Shown piece by piece: positions 1 through 8,758 of a stretch of DNA of 64,000 nucleotides (position 1 is its first letter; every line of letters starts with the position of its first letter). The translations under genes were made by a program, and so were the position numbers. Below the pieces are notes generated by a model. The model worked only from the letters and a program-made list of their open reading frames with translations, was not told where the DNA came from and did not search any database. The stretch lies in contig CALQFM020000001.1 in the NCBI GenBank assembly GCA_943329845.2, positions 47,498 to 111,497 of the forward strand. The letters run 5' to 3'. This DNA comes from Candidatus Kuenenia stuttgartensis. GTDB lineage: Bacteria > Pseudomonadota > Alphaproteobacteria > SMXS01.

Positions 1-1179
1 GCCCGGGCGGTCCTGCGGGTCTTCGAGGAAGGCCGCCTTCAGCAGGCATTCGTCCCACTCGCCGGGGCCGTCCGAATCCGCCACCACGCCACTGCCGATG
101 CCCATGCGCGCCGCGCCGTCACGGCCGAGGACCAGCGTCCGGATCGGCACGGAGAACGCCGCGTCGCCGTCCGGCGCGATGTGGCCGATGGCGCCGGTGT
201 AGACGCCGCGCGCCCGCCGCTCCAGCCCGGCGATGATCTCCATGGCGCGGATCTTCGGCGCGCCGGTCACCGAGCCACAGGGAAAGATGGATTTCAACAC
301 ATCGAGGGTGCGCACGCCGTCCGCCACCTTGGCGCGGACGGTCGAGACCAGCTGCAGCACCGTCGGATAGGCTTCCACCTCGAACAGGCCGTCGACGGTC
401 ACCGAACCGGGCCGTGCGAGCCGCGACAGGTCGTTGCGCTCCAGATCGACGATCATCAGGTTCTCGGCGCGGGACTTGGGATCGTTTTTCAGCGCGCCCG
501 CCGCCGCCTCGTCCTCGGCGAAGGAGCGGCCGCGCGGCGCCGTGCCCTTCATCGGCTTCACCGTTAGCCGCTTGCCGCGGCGCTCGAGGAATAGCTCCGG
601 CGAATGGGACGACACGCACCAGTCGCCCGCCGCGATGAAGCCGCCATGGGCGACCGGCTGGGCCTGGCGCAGCGCCGCGTGCAGCCGGAGCGGATCGCCG
701 GAGAAATCGGCGACCGCGTCCATGGTCAGGTTGATCTGGTAGACATCGCCCGCCGCCAGGAACTCCTGCACCTGGGCGAACGCCGCCAGATAATCCTCGC
801 GGCGCAGCGCAGGGCGCAACGGCGACATTGCATAGGACGCGCCCTGGGTCCGTTCGCGCCAGAAAGCGTCCACGTCGGCGCCGTTGAGCCGGCGCCGGCG
901 GCTGAACAGGCCGAACCAAATGAGGGGTTCGCGGCGCTGGGCCGGCATCAGCGGCGCGAGCCTGGGCTCCAGCGCATAGCCGACCTCGTAGGACAGCCAG
1001 CCCGCCGCGTGCAGGCCGTCGTCCAGCCCCTGCTGGATCTCCGCCAGCGCGCCGTCGATGCCGGCCGGATCGTCGCAGCGGACGATCTTCTCCGGCCGCT
1101 CGAACAGCAGCGAGGCCGCGCGCGGGTCGCGGCTGTTCTCCAGCAGCACGAAGGGCTCGTTGGGCATCAGCGTTGTCAT
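1..1179 (-). CDS. pabB: aminodeoxychorismate synthase component I (partial, 3' end outside window)
   Basis: The protein converts chorismate plus glutamine-derived ammonia to 4-amino-4-deoxychorismate, the first step of p-aminobenzoate and folate synthesis in the cytoplasm. The ATG is at 1179 and 393 codons are present before the window edge. The reading frame shows an N-terminal region typical of PabB (LSYEVGYALEP), a chorismate-binding core, and near the edge MGIGSGVVADSD followed by ECLLKAAFL, the usual C-terminal signature of the chorismate-binding domain. In many alphaproteobacteria this protein continues into a PabC-like aminotransferase class IV domain; whether it does here cannot be seen. 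It reads away from the lipoprotein gene to its right. Confidence 0.88.
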   Translation of the reverse strand, partial: MTTLMPNEPFVLLENSRDPRAASLLFERPEKIVRCDDPAGIDGALAEIQQGLDDGLHAAGWLSYEVGYALEPRLAPLMPAQRREPLIWFGLFSRRRRLNGADVDAFWRERTQGASYAMSPLRPALRREDYLAAFAQVQEFLAAGDVYQINLTMDAVADFSGDPLRLHAALRQAQPVAHGGFIAAGDWCVSSHSPELFLERRGKRLTVKPMKGTAPRGRSFAEDEAAAGALKNDPKSRAENLMIVDLERNDLSRLARPGSVTVDGLFEVEAYPTVLQLVSTVRAKVADGVRTLDVLKSIFPCGSVTGAPKIRAMEIIAGLERRARGVYTGAIGHIAPDGDAAFSVPIRTLVLGRDGAARMGIGSGVVADSDGPGEWDECLLKAAFLEDPQDRPG

Positions 1180-1279
1180 ACCGGGTGTCTAGCCCATCAG
1201 GCCGACGCCGGGAAGACGCCTCGACCGCGCTGGCGACGCTCCGTATGCTGGAGCGACCGCCTGGGGCTTAGAGACCTGC

Positions 1280-1903
1280 ATGAACCTCCGCATCCTGACG
1301 CTGCTCGCGCCGCTGGCCCTCGCCGGCTGCGGCGCGTCGCCGACGATCGGCATGCTCGAGGGCCATGTCGACAAGGACACCACCAGCAACTTCGTCGTCT
1401 GCGCCAATTATCAGTGCACCGCGCGCTACAACGTGGTCATGACCGATGCCGACTGGGCGCAGGTGCGCGCGTTCTTCGATCCGCCGGCCGCCGATCCGGC
1501 CGCCGAACGGCAACAGATTTCCCTCGCCATCGGCCAGATCGAACGCATCGTCGGCCCCAAGACCAACACCGCGAAAGACAGGCCGGGCGCCACCATCATC
1601 ACCACCGACACCAAGGGCCAGATGGACTGCCTCGACGAATCCCACAACACCTCGGTCTATCTGCACCTGATCGAGCGTGACCATCTGCTGAAATGGCACA
1701 AGGTGGGCCAGCCGATCATCCGCGGCCACGTCATCGACAGGTGGTTCCATAACACCGCCACCGTGACCGACACGACGACGGGCGTGCTGTGGGTGATCGA
1801 TTCCTGGTTCGGCGCCAACGGCGAGCCCGCCGACGTGGTCACCGCGGATGTCTGGCTGAAAGGCTGGGAGCCGGAGAAGTTCCTGACGCGGACGGACCGG
1901 TAG
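1280..1903 (+). CDS. putative lipoprotein of unknown function
   Basis: The 207-residue product starts MNLRILTLLAPLALAGC, a short signal peptide ending in a clear lipobox (LAGC), so it should be lipidated on Cys17 and anchored in the inner or outer membrane. The rest is a soluble periplasmic-looking domain with two central cysteines (VCANYQC) and a Trp-rich C-terminus (WVIDSWFGANGEPADV). I recognise no family. It is flanked by divergent pabB and convergent small genes and appears monocistronic. Confidence 0.72.
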   Translation: MNLRILTLLAPLALAGCGASPTIGMLEGHVDKDTTSNFVVCANYQCTARYNVVMTDADWAQVRAFFDPPAADPAAERQQISLAIGQIERIVGPKTNTAKDRPGATIITTDTKGQMDCLDESHNTSVYLHLIERDHLLKWHKVGQPIIRGHVIDRWFHNTATVTDTTTGVLWVIDSWFGANGEPADVVTADVWLKGWEPEKFLTRTDR

Positions 1904-1978
1904 GCTCGGCGACGGAATCAGCTGTCCACGCTGGCCCGGCATACCGGTCTTGCACCGCAGTTTCGGGGTAGAACCCGT

Positions 1979-2167
1979 TCACACCGGCTCGGCCGAGAAA
2001 TCCTCGAACGCCCACTCCTCGCCGGAGTCCATCTGCTCCTCGAACAGCGCCTCGGCCGCCATTGCGGCGTCCTCCTCGCTGTCCGCCTCGACGGTGGCGA
2101 TCCAGTAGAAGGTGCCGAGCTTCAGGTTGGTGCGCAGGGTGACTTCGTATTTCACCGGCGGCCTCAA
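1979..2167 (-). CDS. small conserved-looking acidic protein
   Basis: A 62-residue acidic protein with a beta-alpha pattern ([27 protein letters not shown]). The listed start is a TTG overlapping the stop of the upstream acyl-CoA dehydrogenase gene by 2 bases; a GTG at 2155, giving VKYEV..., is an alternative. The tight coupling suggests co-translation with the dehydrogenase. No family is recognised and no catalytic motif is visible. Confidence 0.5.
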   Translation of the reverse strand: MRPPVKYEVTLRTNLKLGTFYWIATVEADSEEDAAMAAEALFEEQMDSGEEWAFEDFSAEPV

Positions 2168-3384
2168 CGGTTGGAGTAGGGGCGAAGCTCGAGCTTCGCC
2201 ACGGTTTCGGTGTGCACTTCATCCGGACCGTCGGCCATCTGGGTCGTGCGGGCATAGGCCCAGGCCTTGGCGAGGAAGAAGTCGTTGGTGAAGCCGCCGG
2301 CGCCGTGGGTCTGGATGGCGCGGTCGATGATCTTGGCGACGGTCTGCGGCACCACCACCTTGATCATGGCGATTTCCTTGCGCGCGCCCTTGGCGCCCAC
2401 CTGGTCCATCATGTAGGCGGTCTTCAGCACCAGCAGGCGCAGCTGCTCCAGCTCGATGCGCGACCAGGCGATGTTCGAGCGGATGGTGTCGAAATCGGCC
2501 AGCTTCTTGCCGAACGCCTCGCGCGTCGAGGTGCGGCGGCACATCTGGTCGATGGCGCGGTCGGCGGCGCCGATCAGGCGCATGCAGTGATGGATGCGGC
2601 CCGGGCCGAGGCGGCCCTGAGCGATCTCGAAGCCGCGGCCCTCACCCAGCAGCACGTTGGACGCCGGCACCCGGACGTTGTCGAACAGCACCTCGGCCTC
2701 GCCGAACGGCGCGTGGTCGTCGTTGTAGACCTGCAGGTGGCGGACGATCTTCACGCCGGGCGTGTCCTTGGGAACGAGAATCTGCGACTGCTGCTGGTGC
2801 TTGGGCGCGCTGGTATCAGTCTTGCCCATGACGATGAAGATTTTGCTGGTCTCGCGCATGCCGCCAGTGGTGTACCACTTGCGGCCGTTGATGACGTATT
2901 CTTCACCCTCGCGCTTCATGCTGGTGGCCACGTTGGTGGCGTCGGACGAGGCGACCTGAGGCTCGGTCATGCAGAAGCACGAGCGGATCTCGCCCTCGAG
3001 CAGCGGGATCAGCCATTTGTCCTGCTGTTCCTCGGTGGCGTATTTGACGAACACTTCCATGTTGCCGGTGTCCGGCGCGTTGCAGTTGAACGCTTCCGAG
3101 GCCCAGTCGACGCGGCCCATGATCTCGGCCAGCGGCGCGTATTCAAGGTTGGTCAGGCCGACGCCGTACTTCTCGCGGAACGGATGCGGCAGGAACAGGT
3201 TCCACAGGCCCTCGGACTTGGCCTTGGCCTTGATGTCCTGGAGAATTTGCGGGGTGCGGAAGCGGTTGCCTTGGCTGTCGAGCTGTTCGTAGAACAGGTC
3301 CTCATTCGGATAGACGTGGGCGTCCATGAAATCCGTCAAGCGCTTCTGCAGGTCCTTGACGCGGTCGCTGTAGTCGAAATCCAT
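2164..3384 (-). CDS. acyl-CoA dehydrogenase family protein (ACAD10/11-like)
   Basis: This 406-residue flavoprotein should oxidise an acyl-CoA at the alpha-beta bond using FAD. The family signature [15 protein letters not shown] is present, followed by the FAD/substrate region ([11 protein letters not shown]) and the C-terminal block [14 protein letters not shown]...[10 protein letters not shown], typical of the ACAD10/11-like and long-chain branch. Length is normal for the family. A phosphotransferase of the kind that accompanies or is fused to ACAD10/11 lies at 21849-22919, though not adjacent. The gene is followed by an overlapping 62-residue ORF. The exact substrate cannot be read from sequence. 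Confidence 0.9.
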   Translation of the reverse strand: MDFDYSDRVKDLQKRLTDFMDAHVYPNEDLFYEQLDSQGNRFRTPQILQDIKAKAKSEGLWNLFLPHPFREKYGVGLTNLEYAPLAEIMGRVDWASEAFNCNAPDTGNMEVFVKYATEEQQDKWLIPLLEGEIRSCFCMTEPQVASSDATNVATSMKREGEEYVINGRKWYTTGGMRETSKIFIVMGKTDTSAPKHQQQSQILVPKDTPGVKIVRHLQVYNDDHAPFGEAEVLFDNVRVPASNVLLGEGRGFEIAQGRLGPGRIHHCMRLIGAADRAIDQMCRRTSTREAFGKKLADFDTIRSNIAWSRIELEQLRLLVLKTAYMMDQVGAKGARKEIAMIKVVVPQTVAKIIDRAIQTHGAGGFTNDFFLAKAWAYARTTQMADGPDEVHTETVAKLELRPYSNR

Positions 3385-3509
3385 GGAGATCCTCCCGAAG
3401 AATGGCCGTGGGCCGGCGCGAGGCGCGGCCGCGCCTTCTTATAGCGGGGAATCCGCCGTTGCCAAGCGGGAGGTTTGCCCGGAACGAAAGGTTCCGATGG
3501 GCCGGAAGA

Positions 3510-4166
3510 TCAGTTGGCCGCCGCGGCGGGCGCCGACGCCGCGCCGATCTGCGCGGCCTGCAGGGGCCGCGTGTCGAGGTCGGGCATGTGGATCGACGCC
3601 AGGTCAGGAATGCGACTGTTCAACGTGGGCACGTCCTTGCTCGCCATGGTGCGGTTCGACGGGTCGTTGCACAGGGGCGCCGTGGTCGCCGGCAGCATGT
3701 TGGTGTCGAACTCGCCGCGCAGCACCGCGCCGTCGGCCTTGGCCATGATCGCCACCGCTGAGGCGGCCATGTCCTCGCAGAACGTCTTGTTGCCGAAGGT
3801 GTTGAGCGAGAAGTAGTTGGCCAGGCTGGTCATGTACTTGTTCAGCGCATCCTTGTAGCCCTGGCCGTAGCTGCGCTTGAAATAGGCCTGCATGACGTTG
3901 GAATGGCTGGTCAGCTCGTTGTTGTAGCGCGACACGAACGCGTTGTAGTTCTCGTGCAGCTTCAGGCTGGGCTTGTGGACGCATTTCAGCGCCGCGACCA
4001 TCAGGGCGGCCTGCAGGCCGCGGGCCTGTTCGGCGGTGGTCTCGGCCTTGGTCATGCACGGCAGCGCGAAGGCGCCGCCGGAGACCGCGAAGATGGCGGC
4101 GAATGCTACCGTCGCGTGTGCAGCACGACGCAGGAATCCACGGAATCCGCCATTGCCTCGATGCAT
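3510..4166 (-). CDS. secreted protein of unknown function
   Basis: The start at 4166 is preferred because AGAGG precedes it at good spacing and it gives a clean signal peptide (FLRRAAHATVAFAAIFAVSGGAFALP) that a longer upstream start would bury. The mature part, about 185 residues, is helical with four cysteines (LPCMTKAET, LKCVHKP, TFCEDMA, PLCNDP) that could form two disulfides in the periplasm, and it ends in an Ala/Pro-rich tail. No family is recognised. Neighbouring genes give no functional hint. Confidence 0.65.
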   Translation of the reverse strand: MHRGNGGFRGFLRRAAHATVAFAAIFAVSGGAFALPCMTKAETTAEQARGLQAALMVAALKCVHKPSLKLHENYNAFVSRYNNELTSHSNVMQAYFKRSYGQGYKDALNKYMTSLANYFSLNTFGNKTFCEDMAASAVAIMAKADGAVLRGEFDTNMLPATTAPLCNDPSNRTMASKDVPTLNSRIPDLASIHMPDLDTRPLQAAQIGAASAPAAAAN

Positions 4167-4254
4167 GCCAGTGACCTCTCTTCGATCCGCGACATGGCCG
4201 CGTCCCGCGCAGCGCATGTGTAACCCCCAGGCGGTCACTATAGCCGCGTCGCCG

Positions 4255-4575
4255 CTAAATCTCAAAATCGGAATTGTTGGCGGGCAGCGCGTCGTCGCCA
4301 TAGCGGATCGACGGGCCTTCGGCGCGGATGCGCTCGCGGGCGCTCAGCGGCTGATGGTCCCCGGTGATCTCGATGGCATAGACGCCCACGACGAGATTGG
4401 CCGCCGCGTCCTGTTCGGCCGCGGCGACCAGCGCGTCCGCCTCCGTACCCGAGGCGACCGTCGCCGCGTGGATGTCGGCGGTCCAGCCGCCATCGCTGTT
4501 GAAGTAGACGATGATGCCGTCGCGCAGGCGGTTCGCCGTCACCACCCGGTACACTTCCAAGTCGCCGTCCGCCAT
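4255..4575 (-). CDS. DUF2849 domain protein
   Basis: A 106-residue protein with VYRVVTANRLRDGIIVYFNSDGGW, the hallmark of DUF2849. The family is known from alphaproteobacteria, where it usually lies between siroheme-synthase and sulfite-reductase genes; here no sulfur-assimilation gene is adjacent, so the context is atypical. The start at 4575 follows an AAAGGAA ribosome binding site. Molecular function is unknown; a small accessory role near sulfite reduction is only inferred from its usual neighbours. Confidence 0.75.
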   Translation of the reverse strand: MADGDLEVYRVVTANRLRDGIIVYFNSDGGWTADIHAATVASGTEADALVAAAEQDAAANLVVGVYAIEITGDHQPLSARERIRAEGPSIRYGDDALPANNSDFEI

Positions 4576-4792
4576 GGCGGTTCCTTTCGTCTGCCGCGCC
4601 CCGGGCATCAGGCCCTGGCGCGAACTCCCTGTCGCGCCTGTTTGACAATAGCGCCTGCCCGGCGGCAAGAACTTTTTGCCGCGCAGGGACGCCGAGGGCG
4701 CTTCTTGCCGCGCCCGCGGGCCGCGACTATACAGGTTGGCAACGACACCGCGCCAATCGAGACTCTGCCACCGCGACCCAAAGGAAACGCCA

Positions 4793-5224
4793 TTGCCCGA
4801 ACAGATCGGCTACTATTTCGAAGACCTGGCCGAAGGCATGACCGCCTCCTTCGCCAAGACCGTGACCGAGGCCGACATCGTGCTGTTCGCCGGCGTCAGC
4901 GGCGACACCAACCCGGTTCACCTCAACGAAGAGTTCGCCCGCGAGACCATGTTCAAGGGGCGCATCGCCCACGGCATGCTCTCCGCCAGCCTGATCTCCA
5001 CCGTATTCGGCACCAAGATGCCAGGACCGGGCTGCATCTACATGAGCCAGACCCTGCGCTTCAAGGCGCCGGTGCGTCCGGGCGACACGGTCACCGCCAA
5101 GGTCACGGTCGTCGAGCTGAAGACGGATAAGAAGCAGGCCCGCTTCGAGTGCGTCTGCCTGGTGAACGGCAAGGCGGTGCTCGACGGCGAGGCGCTTATC
5201 CTGGTGCCGGCGCGGCCGGCATAG
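4793..5224 (+). CDS. MaoC family (R)-hydratase
   Basis: A single-hotdog MaoC-type enoyl-CoA hydratase, 143 residues. The hydratase 2 motif is visible: FAGVSGDTNPVHLNEEFA with the catalytic Asp and His, then GRIAHGMLSASLIS. It would hydrate trans-2-enoyl-CoA to (R)-3-hydroxyacyl-CoA, linking beta-oxidation to polyhydroxyalkanoate or other acyl pools. The start is a TTG preceded by AAAGGAAA at ideal spacing; upstream in-frame codons lack family similarity. It is 9 bases from ribF and probably co-transcribed with it. Confidence 0.9.
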   Translation: MPEQIGYYFEDLAEGMTASFAKTVTEADIVLFAGVSGDTNPVHLNEEFARETMFKGRIAHGMLSASLISTVFGTKMPGPGCIYMSQTLRFKAPVRPGDTVTAKVTVVELKTDKKQARFECVCLVNGKAVLDGEALILVPARPA

Positions 5225-5233
5225 CCCACGCCG

Positions 5234-6235
5234 ATGAAGATCTACAGGCATCTGGGGAACCTGCCGCGCAGCGTGACGGGCTCCGTCGTCGCCTGGGGCA
5301 ATTTCGACGGATTCCACAAGGGCCACCAGGCGGTGGTCCGGCGAGCCGCCGAGATCGCGGACGAGTTGGGCGCGCCGCTCGCGGTGATGACCACCGAGCC
5401 GCATCCGTCCCAGTTCTTTCGCCCGGAAACCCCGTCGTTCCGGCTGATGAGCCTGCGGTCGAAGGCCCAGGCGCTGGAAAGCTTCGGCGCCGACGTGGTG
5501 TTCGTGCTCACCTTCGATGCCGGCCTCGCCGGCACGCCGGCCGAGGACTTCGTGCGCGACGTGCTGGTGGACAAGCTGAAGGCGCTGCACGTGGTGACGG
5601 GCTACGATCAGCGCTTCGGCAAGGGAAGGGGCGGCGACGCCGCGCTGCTGCGCCGCATGGGCGAAGGCGCCGGATTCGGCGTCACCGTGGTGGAGCCGCT
5701 TGAGGTGGAAGGGGGGGTCTATTCCTCGTCACGTGTGCGCGAGCACCTGCGCAACGGCGATCCCGAGCAGGCGGCGATGCTGATGGGTCACTGGTGGCGC
5801 ATCGAGGGCCGGGTCGAGCAGGGCGACCAGCGTGGTCGCACGATCGGCTTCCCCACCGCCAATGTGAACTGGGGCGATTACCTGGAGCCGAAGCTTGGCG
5901 TCTACGCCGTGCGCATGCAGGTGGAGGACGGCCCGCGCAAAGGCGTCTATGACGGCGTCGCAAACCTCGGCCGGCGGCCAACCTTCGGCAAGACCGACAT
6001 CAGCTTCGAGGTGCACCTGTTCGACTTCGAGGGCGATCTCTACGGCGCCCATGTGGGTGTCGACATGATCGCCTTCATCCGGCCCGAGCGGAAATTCGAC
6101 GGCCTCGACGCGCTGAAGGCGCAGATCGCCGACGATGCCCGGGCGGCGCGCGAGATCCTGGCCGGCCCCGCCGCGGCGGATGGCCGTTTCCCGCCCGCGA
6201 CGCGGCGGACCTCGACAGGCACCGGCCCGGCCTGA
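5234..6235 (+). CDS. ribF: bifunctional riboflavin kinase / FAD synthetase
   Basis: RibF phosphorylates riboflavin to FMN and then adenylylates it to FAD. The 333-residue protein has the N-terminal nucleotidyltransferase motif GNFDGFHKGH (residues 22-31) and a second block SSSRVREHL near residue 165. The C-terminal flavokinase domain starts around 190 with GRTIGFPTANVNW. Length is typical. It lies directly upstream of lspA, a common arrangement in proteobacteria, although ileS, which often separates them, is absent here. Confidence 0.95.
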   Translation: MKIYRHLGNLPRSVTGSVVAWGNFDGFHKGHQAVVRRAAEIADELGAPLAVMTTEPHPSQFFRPETPSFRLMSLRSKAQALESFGADVVFVLTFDAGLAGTPAEDFVRDVLVDKLKALHVVTGYDQRFGKGRGGDAALLRRMGEGAGFGVTVVEPLEVEGGVYSSSRVREHLRNGDPEQAAMLMGHWWRIEGRVEQGDQRGRTIGFPTANVNWGDYLEPKLGVYAVRMQVEDGPRKGVYDGVANLGRRPTFGKTDISFEVHLFDFEGDLYGAHVGVDMIAFIRPERKFDGLDALKAQIADDARAAREILAGPAAADGRFPPATRRTSTGTGPA

Positions 6236-6270
6236 TACACACACCAACCGGATTCGGACGACGCGGGCCC

Positions 6271-6834
6271 TTGGCGCCGCAAACGATTGGCACGGATGAC
6301 GCTTCAGCCTTCACCACAGACGACGACCAGCCAGGGACGGCGCGCGCCGTGAGCCGCCGTTCCAACATCGGCTGGGCCACCGCGGCCGGCACCATCGCGC
6401 TCGACCAGGCGGTCAAGTGGTGGCTGCTCACTTCCTATGACATCGCCGCGCGCCATCCGGTCGAGGTCACGCCGTTCTTCAACCTGGTGATGACCTGGAA
6501 CCGGGGTGTCAGCTTCGGCCTGTTCGGCGACTACGGCGACCTGATGCGCTGGCTGCTGTTCGGTTTCGCCGTCGCCGTATCGATCGCCCTGGCGGTGTGG
6601 ATGATCCGGGCCACGACCCTATTTCTTACGGTGGCGCTGGGTCTGATCACAGGCGGCGCGCTGGGCAATGCGATCGACCGGATCGCGCACGGAGCAGTGG
6701 CGGATTTCTTTGATTTTCATGTGGCGGGATGGCACTTTTGGGCCTTCAATATCGCCGACAGCGCGATTTCGGTCGGGGTGGTCCTGCTGCTGTGGGACGC
6801 ATTCTTCGGCACCGGCCGACGGCAGGGCGAGTAA
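6271..6834 (+). CDS. lspA: lipoprotein signal peptidase II
   Basis: Inner-membrane aspartyl protease that cleaves prolipoproteins after lipidation. Four hydrophobic segments are visible. The two catalytic aspartates lie in GAVADFF (D145) and FNIADSAI (D163), with the GNAIDR motif between segments. The listed start is TTG; a GTG at 6349, preceded by a better purine-rich stretch (AGGGACGG), would remove a 26-residue hydrophilic extension and may be the real start. It precedes a lipoprotein gene that is a likely client. Confidence 0.93.
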   Translation: MAPQTIGTDDASAFTTDDDQPGTARAVSRRSNIGWATAAGTIALDQAVKWWLLTSYDIAARHPVEVTPFFNLVMTWNRGVSFGLFGDYGDLMRWLLFGFAVAVSIALAVWMIRATTLFLTVALGLITGGALGNAIDRIAHGAVADFFDFHVAGWHFWAFNIADSAISVGVVLLLWDAFFGTGRRQGE

Positions 6835-6851
6835 GGAAACAGGACAGGATC

Positions 6852-7340
6852 ATGGTGGCACGGAATTCGGTCGGCCTCTCGTTGGCGTTGGCGTTGCTGG
6901 CCACCGGCTCGCTCAGCGGCTGCGGCGGCCTCAAGGATGCGCTGGGCGCCAACAAATATCCGCCGGACGAGTTCGCGGTGGTGTCGAAGCGCGCGCTGGT
7001 GATCCCGCCGGACTACAATCTGCGCCCGCCGGGGCCGAACCAGCCGAAGCCGAAGGACGCCGATCCGTCGGAGATGGCGCTGCTGGCGCTGTTTCCCGAA
7101 TCCAAGCGGCAGGTGGCGATCACCTCGCCGGCCGAGCAGCAGCTGATGAAGGCGACGGGCGGCGGTTCGGCCGACGCCGACGTGCGCTCGGACCTGTCGC
7201 CGGAAGGCAACGTGGTCAACAAGGGAAACATGACCGAGCAGCTGTTGTACGACAACAAGGTGGAGGGGGCGCCCCAGACCACCATCCAGCGCGAGACACC
7301 CACCCAGTCGTCGCCGGACTATATCGGCCCGCTCCAGTAA
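6852..7340 (+). CDS. DUF3035 lipoprotein, BamF-like
   Basis: A 162-residue outer-membrane lipoprotein precursor: signal peptide ending LSGC (lipobox), then a proline-rich motif (VISKR-like VVSKRALVIPPDYNLRPP) characteristic of DUF3035. In Caulobacter a protein of this family (BamF) is a subunit of the beta-barrel assembly machine. The ATG at 6852 follows GGAAACAGGACAGG. It sits between lspA and two M16 peptidase genes, consistent with an envelope-biogenesis cluster. Assignment as a Bam subunit is by family only. Confidence 0.8.
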   Translation: MVARNSVGLSLALALLATGSLSGCGGLKDALGANKYPPDEFAVVSKRALVIPPDYNLRPPGPNQPKPKDADPSEMALLALFPESKRQVAITSPAEQQLMKATGGGSADADVRSDLSPEGNVVNKGNMTEQLLYDNKVEGAPQTTIQRETPTQSSPDYIGPLQ

Positions 7341-7351
7341 AGAGGTGCCAC

Positions 7352-8758
7352 CTGAGACAGGACGCACGGTCAAGCCGTCCCCTGCTCGGTTTTCTCGCCG
7401 CCCTGCTGATCGCCGTCTCGGGCATCGGGCAGGCGCGCGCCGCCGAGCCGCTCGACAGCCATGAATACACCCTGGCCAACGGCCTCAAGCTCCTCGTGAT
7501 CGAGGACCACCGGGCGCCGATCGTCACCCACATGGCCTGGTACAGGGTGGGCGCCACCGAGGAGTACGCCGGCAAGACTGGCCTGGCGCATTTCCTCGAG
7601 CACCTGATGTTCAAGGGCACCGCCAAGGTGCCCTCGGGCGAGTTCTCCAAGACCGTCAGCCGCAACGGCGGCCAGGACAACGCCTTCACCTCGTCCGACT
7701 ACACCGCCTATTTCCAGCAGGTCGCGGCCGACAAGCTGCCCTTGGTGATGGAGATGGAAGCGGACCGCATGGTCAACCTGAAGATCGCCGAGGACGAGGT
7801 GAACCAGGAGCGCGACGTGGTGATCGAGGAGCGCCGCACCCGCACCGACAACTCGCCGCCGGCGCTGTTCCGCGAGCAGATGGACGCCGTCCAGTTCCTG
7901 TCCCATCCCTACCGGATTCCGGTGATCGGCTGGATGCGCGACATCGAGACGCTGACCCGCGCCGACGCGCTCGGCTTCTACAAGCTGCACTACGCGCCCA
8001 ACAACGCCGTCGTGGTCGTGGTCGGCGACGTGAAGGCCGACGCGGTGAAGGCGCTGGCCGACAAGACCTACGGCAAAATCCCGGCCAAAGCCGTGCCGCC
8101 GCGCACCGTCAGCGTCGAGGCGCCGCAACTGGCCGCCCGCGAACTGGTGATGCGCGACGCCCGGGTCAGCCAGACCTCGTGGGTACGCACCTACACAGCG
8201 CCGAGCTACCAATATGGCGACAGCAAGCTGGCCGTGCCGATGGAGGTGCTGGACGAAATCCTGGGCGGGGGTACCACAAGCCGGCTCTATCAGACCCTCG
8301 TCGTCCAGAAGAAACTGGCGGTCGAGGCCGGGTCGAGCTACAGCCCCGACGGACTCGGCCCGTCCACCTTCGGCATCTCGGTGCGGCCGCAGAACGACGA
8401 TCCGGCGCCGATCCCGGCGGCCGTCGACGCGGTCATCGCCGAGGTGGCGAAAAACGGCGTCACCGACGAGGAGCTGAAGCGCGCCAAGAAATCGCTGAAG
8501 GCCGCCGCCGTCTATGCCCGCGACAGCGGCGAGGGCCTCGCCAACATCTTCGGCGCGGCGCTGGTCACCGGCCGCAGCGTGCAGGACGTAATGAGCTGGC
8601 CCGACAGGATCGAAGCCGTCACCAATGCCGACATCATCGCCGCCGCCCGCGCCGTGTTCGAGGCCGAGCGGTCGGTCACCGGCCTGCTGATGCCCGACCC
8701 CGAGGCACCGCCCGCGGCTGGACCGCCGGCGCCGCCGCCCGGACCGGAGCACCCGTGA
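7352..8758 (+). CDS. M16 family zinc peptidase, catalytic subunit (apparent CTG start)
   Basis: A 468-residue exported pitrilysin-type peptidase. It carries the zinc motif HFLEH (residues 80-84) within TGLAHFLEHLMFKGT and the downstream glutamate region EVNQERDVVIEERR. A signal peptide (LLGFLAALLIAVSGIGQARA) directs it to the periplasm. No ATG, GTG or TTG lies in frame at the right place; the CTG at 7352, five bases after AGAGGTG, gives the full signal peptide. Its stop overlaps the ATG of the next M16 gene, so the two are probably a heterodimer: this is the active subunit. Confidence 0.9.
   Translation: MRQDARSSRPLLGFLAALLIAVSGIGQARAAEPLDSHEYTLANGLKLLVIEDHRAPIVTHMAWYRVGATEEYAGKTGLAHFLEHLMFKGTAKVPSGEFSKTVSRNGGQDNAFTSSDYTAYFQQVAADKLPLVMEMEADRMVNLKIAEDEVNQERDVVIEERRTRTDNSPPALFREQMDAVQFLSHPYRIPVIGWMRDIETLTRADALGFYKLHYAPNNAVVVVVGDVKADAVKALADKTYGKIPAKAVPPRTVSVEAPQLAARELVMRDARVSQTSWVRTYTAPSYQYGDSKLAVPMEVLDEILGGGTTSRLYQTLVVQKKLAVEAGSSYSPDGLGPSTFGISVRPQNDDPAPIPAAVDAVIAEVAKNGVTDEELKRAKKSLKAAAVYARDSGEGLANIFGAALVTGRSVQDVMSWPDRIEAVTNADIIAAARAVFEAERSVTGLLMPDPEAPPAAGPPAPPPGPEHP

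Noticed and set aside
5187..5300. An FMN riboswitch upstream of ribF
   Set aside because: The MaoC stop is 9 bases before the ribF start, leaving no leader, and no RFN-element sequence is seen.
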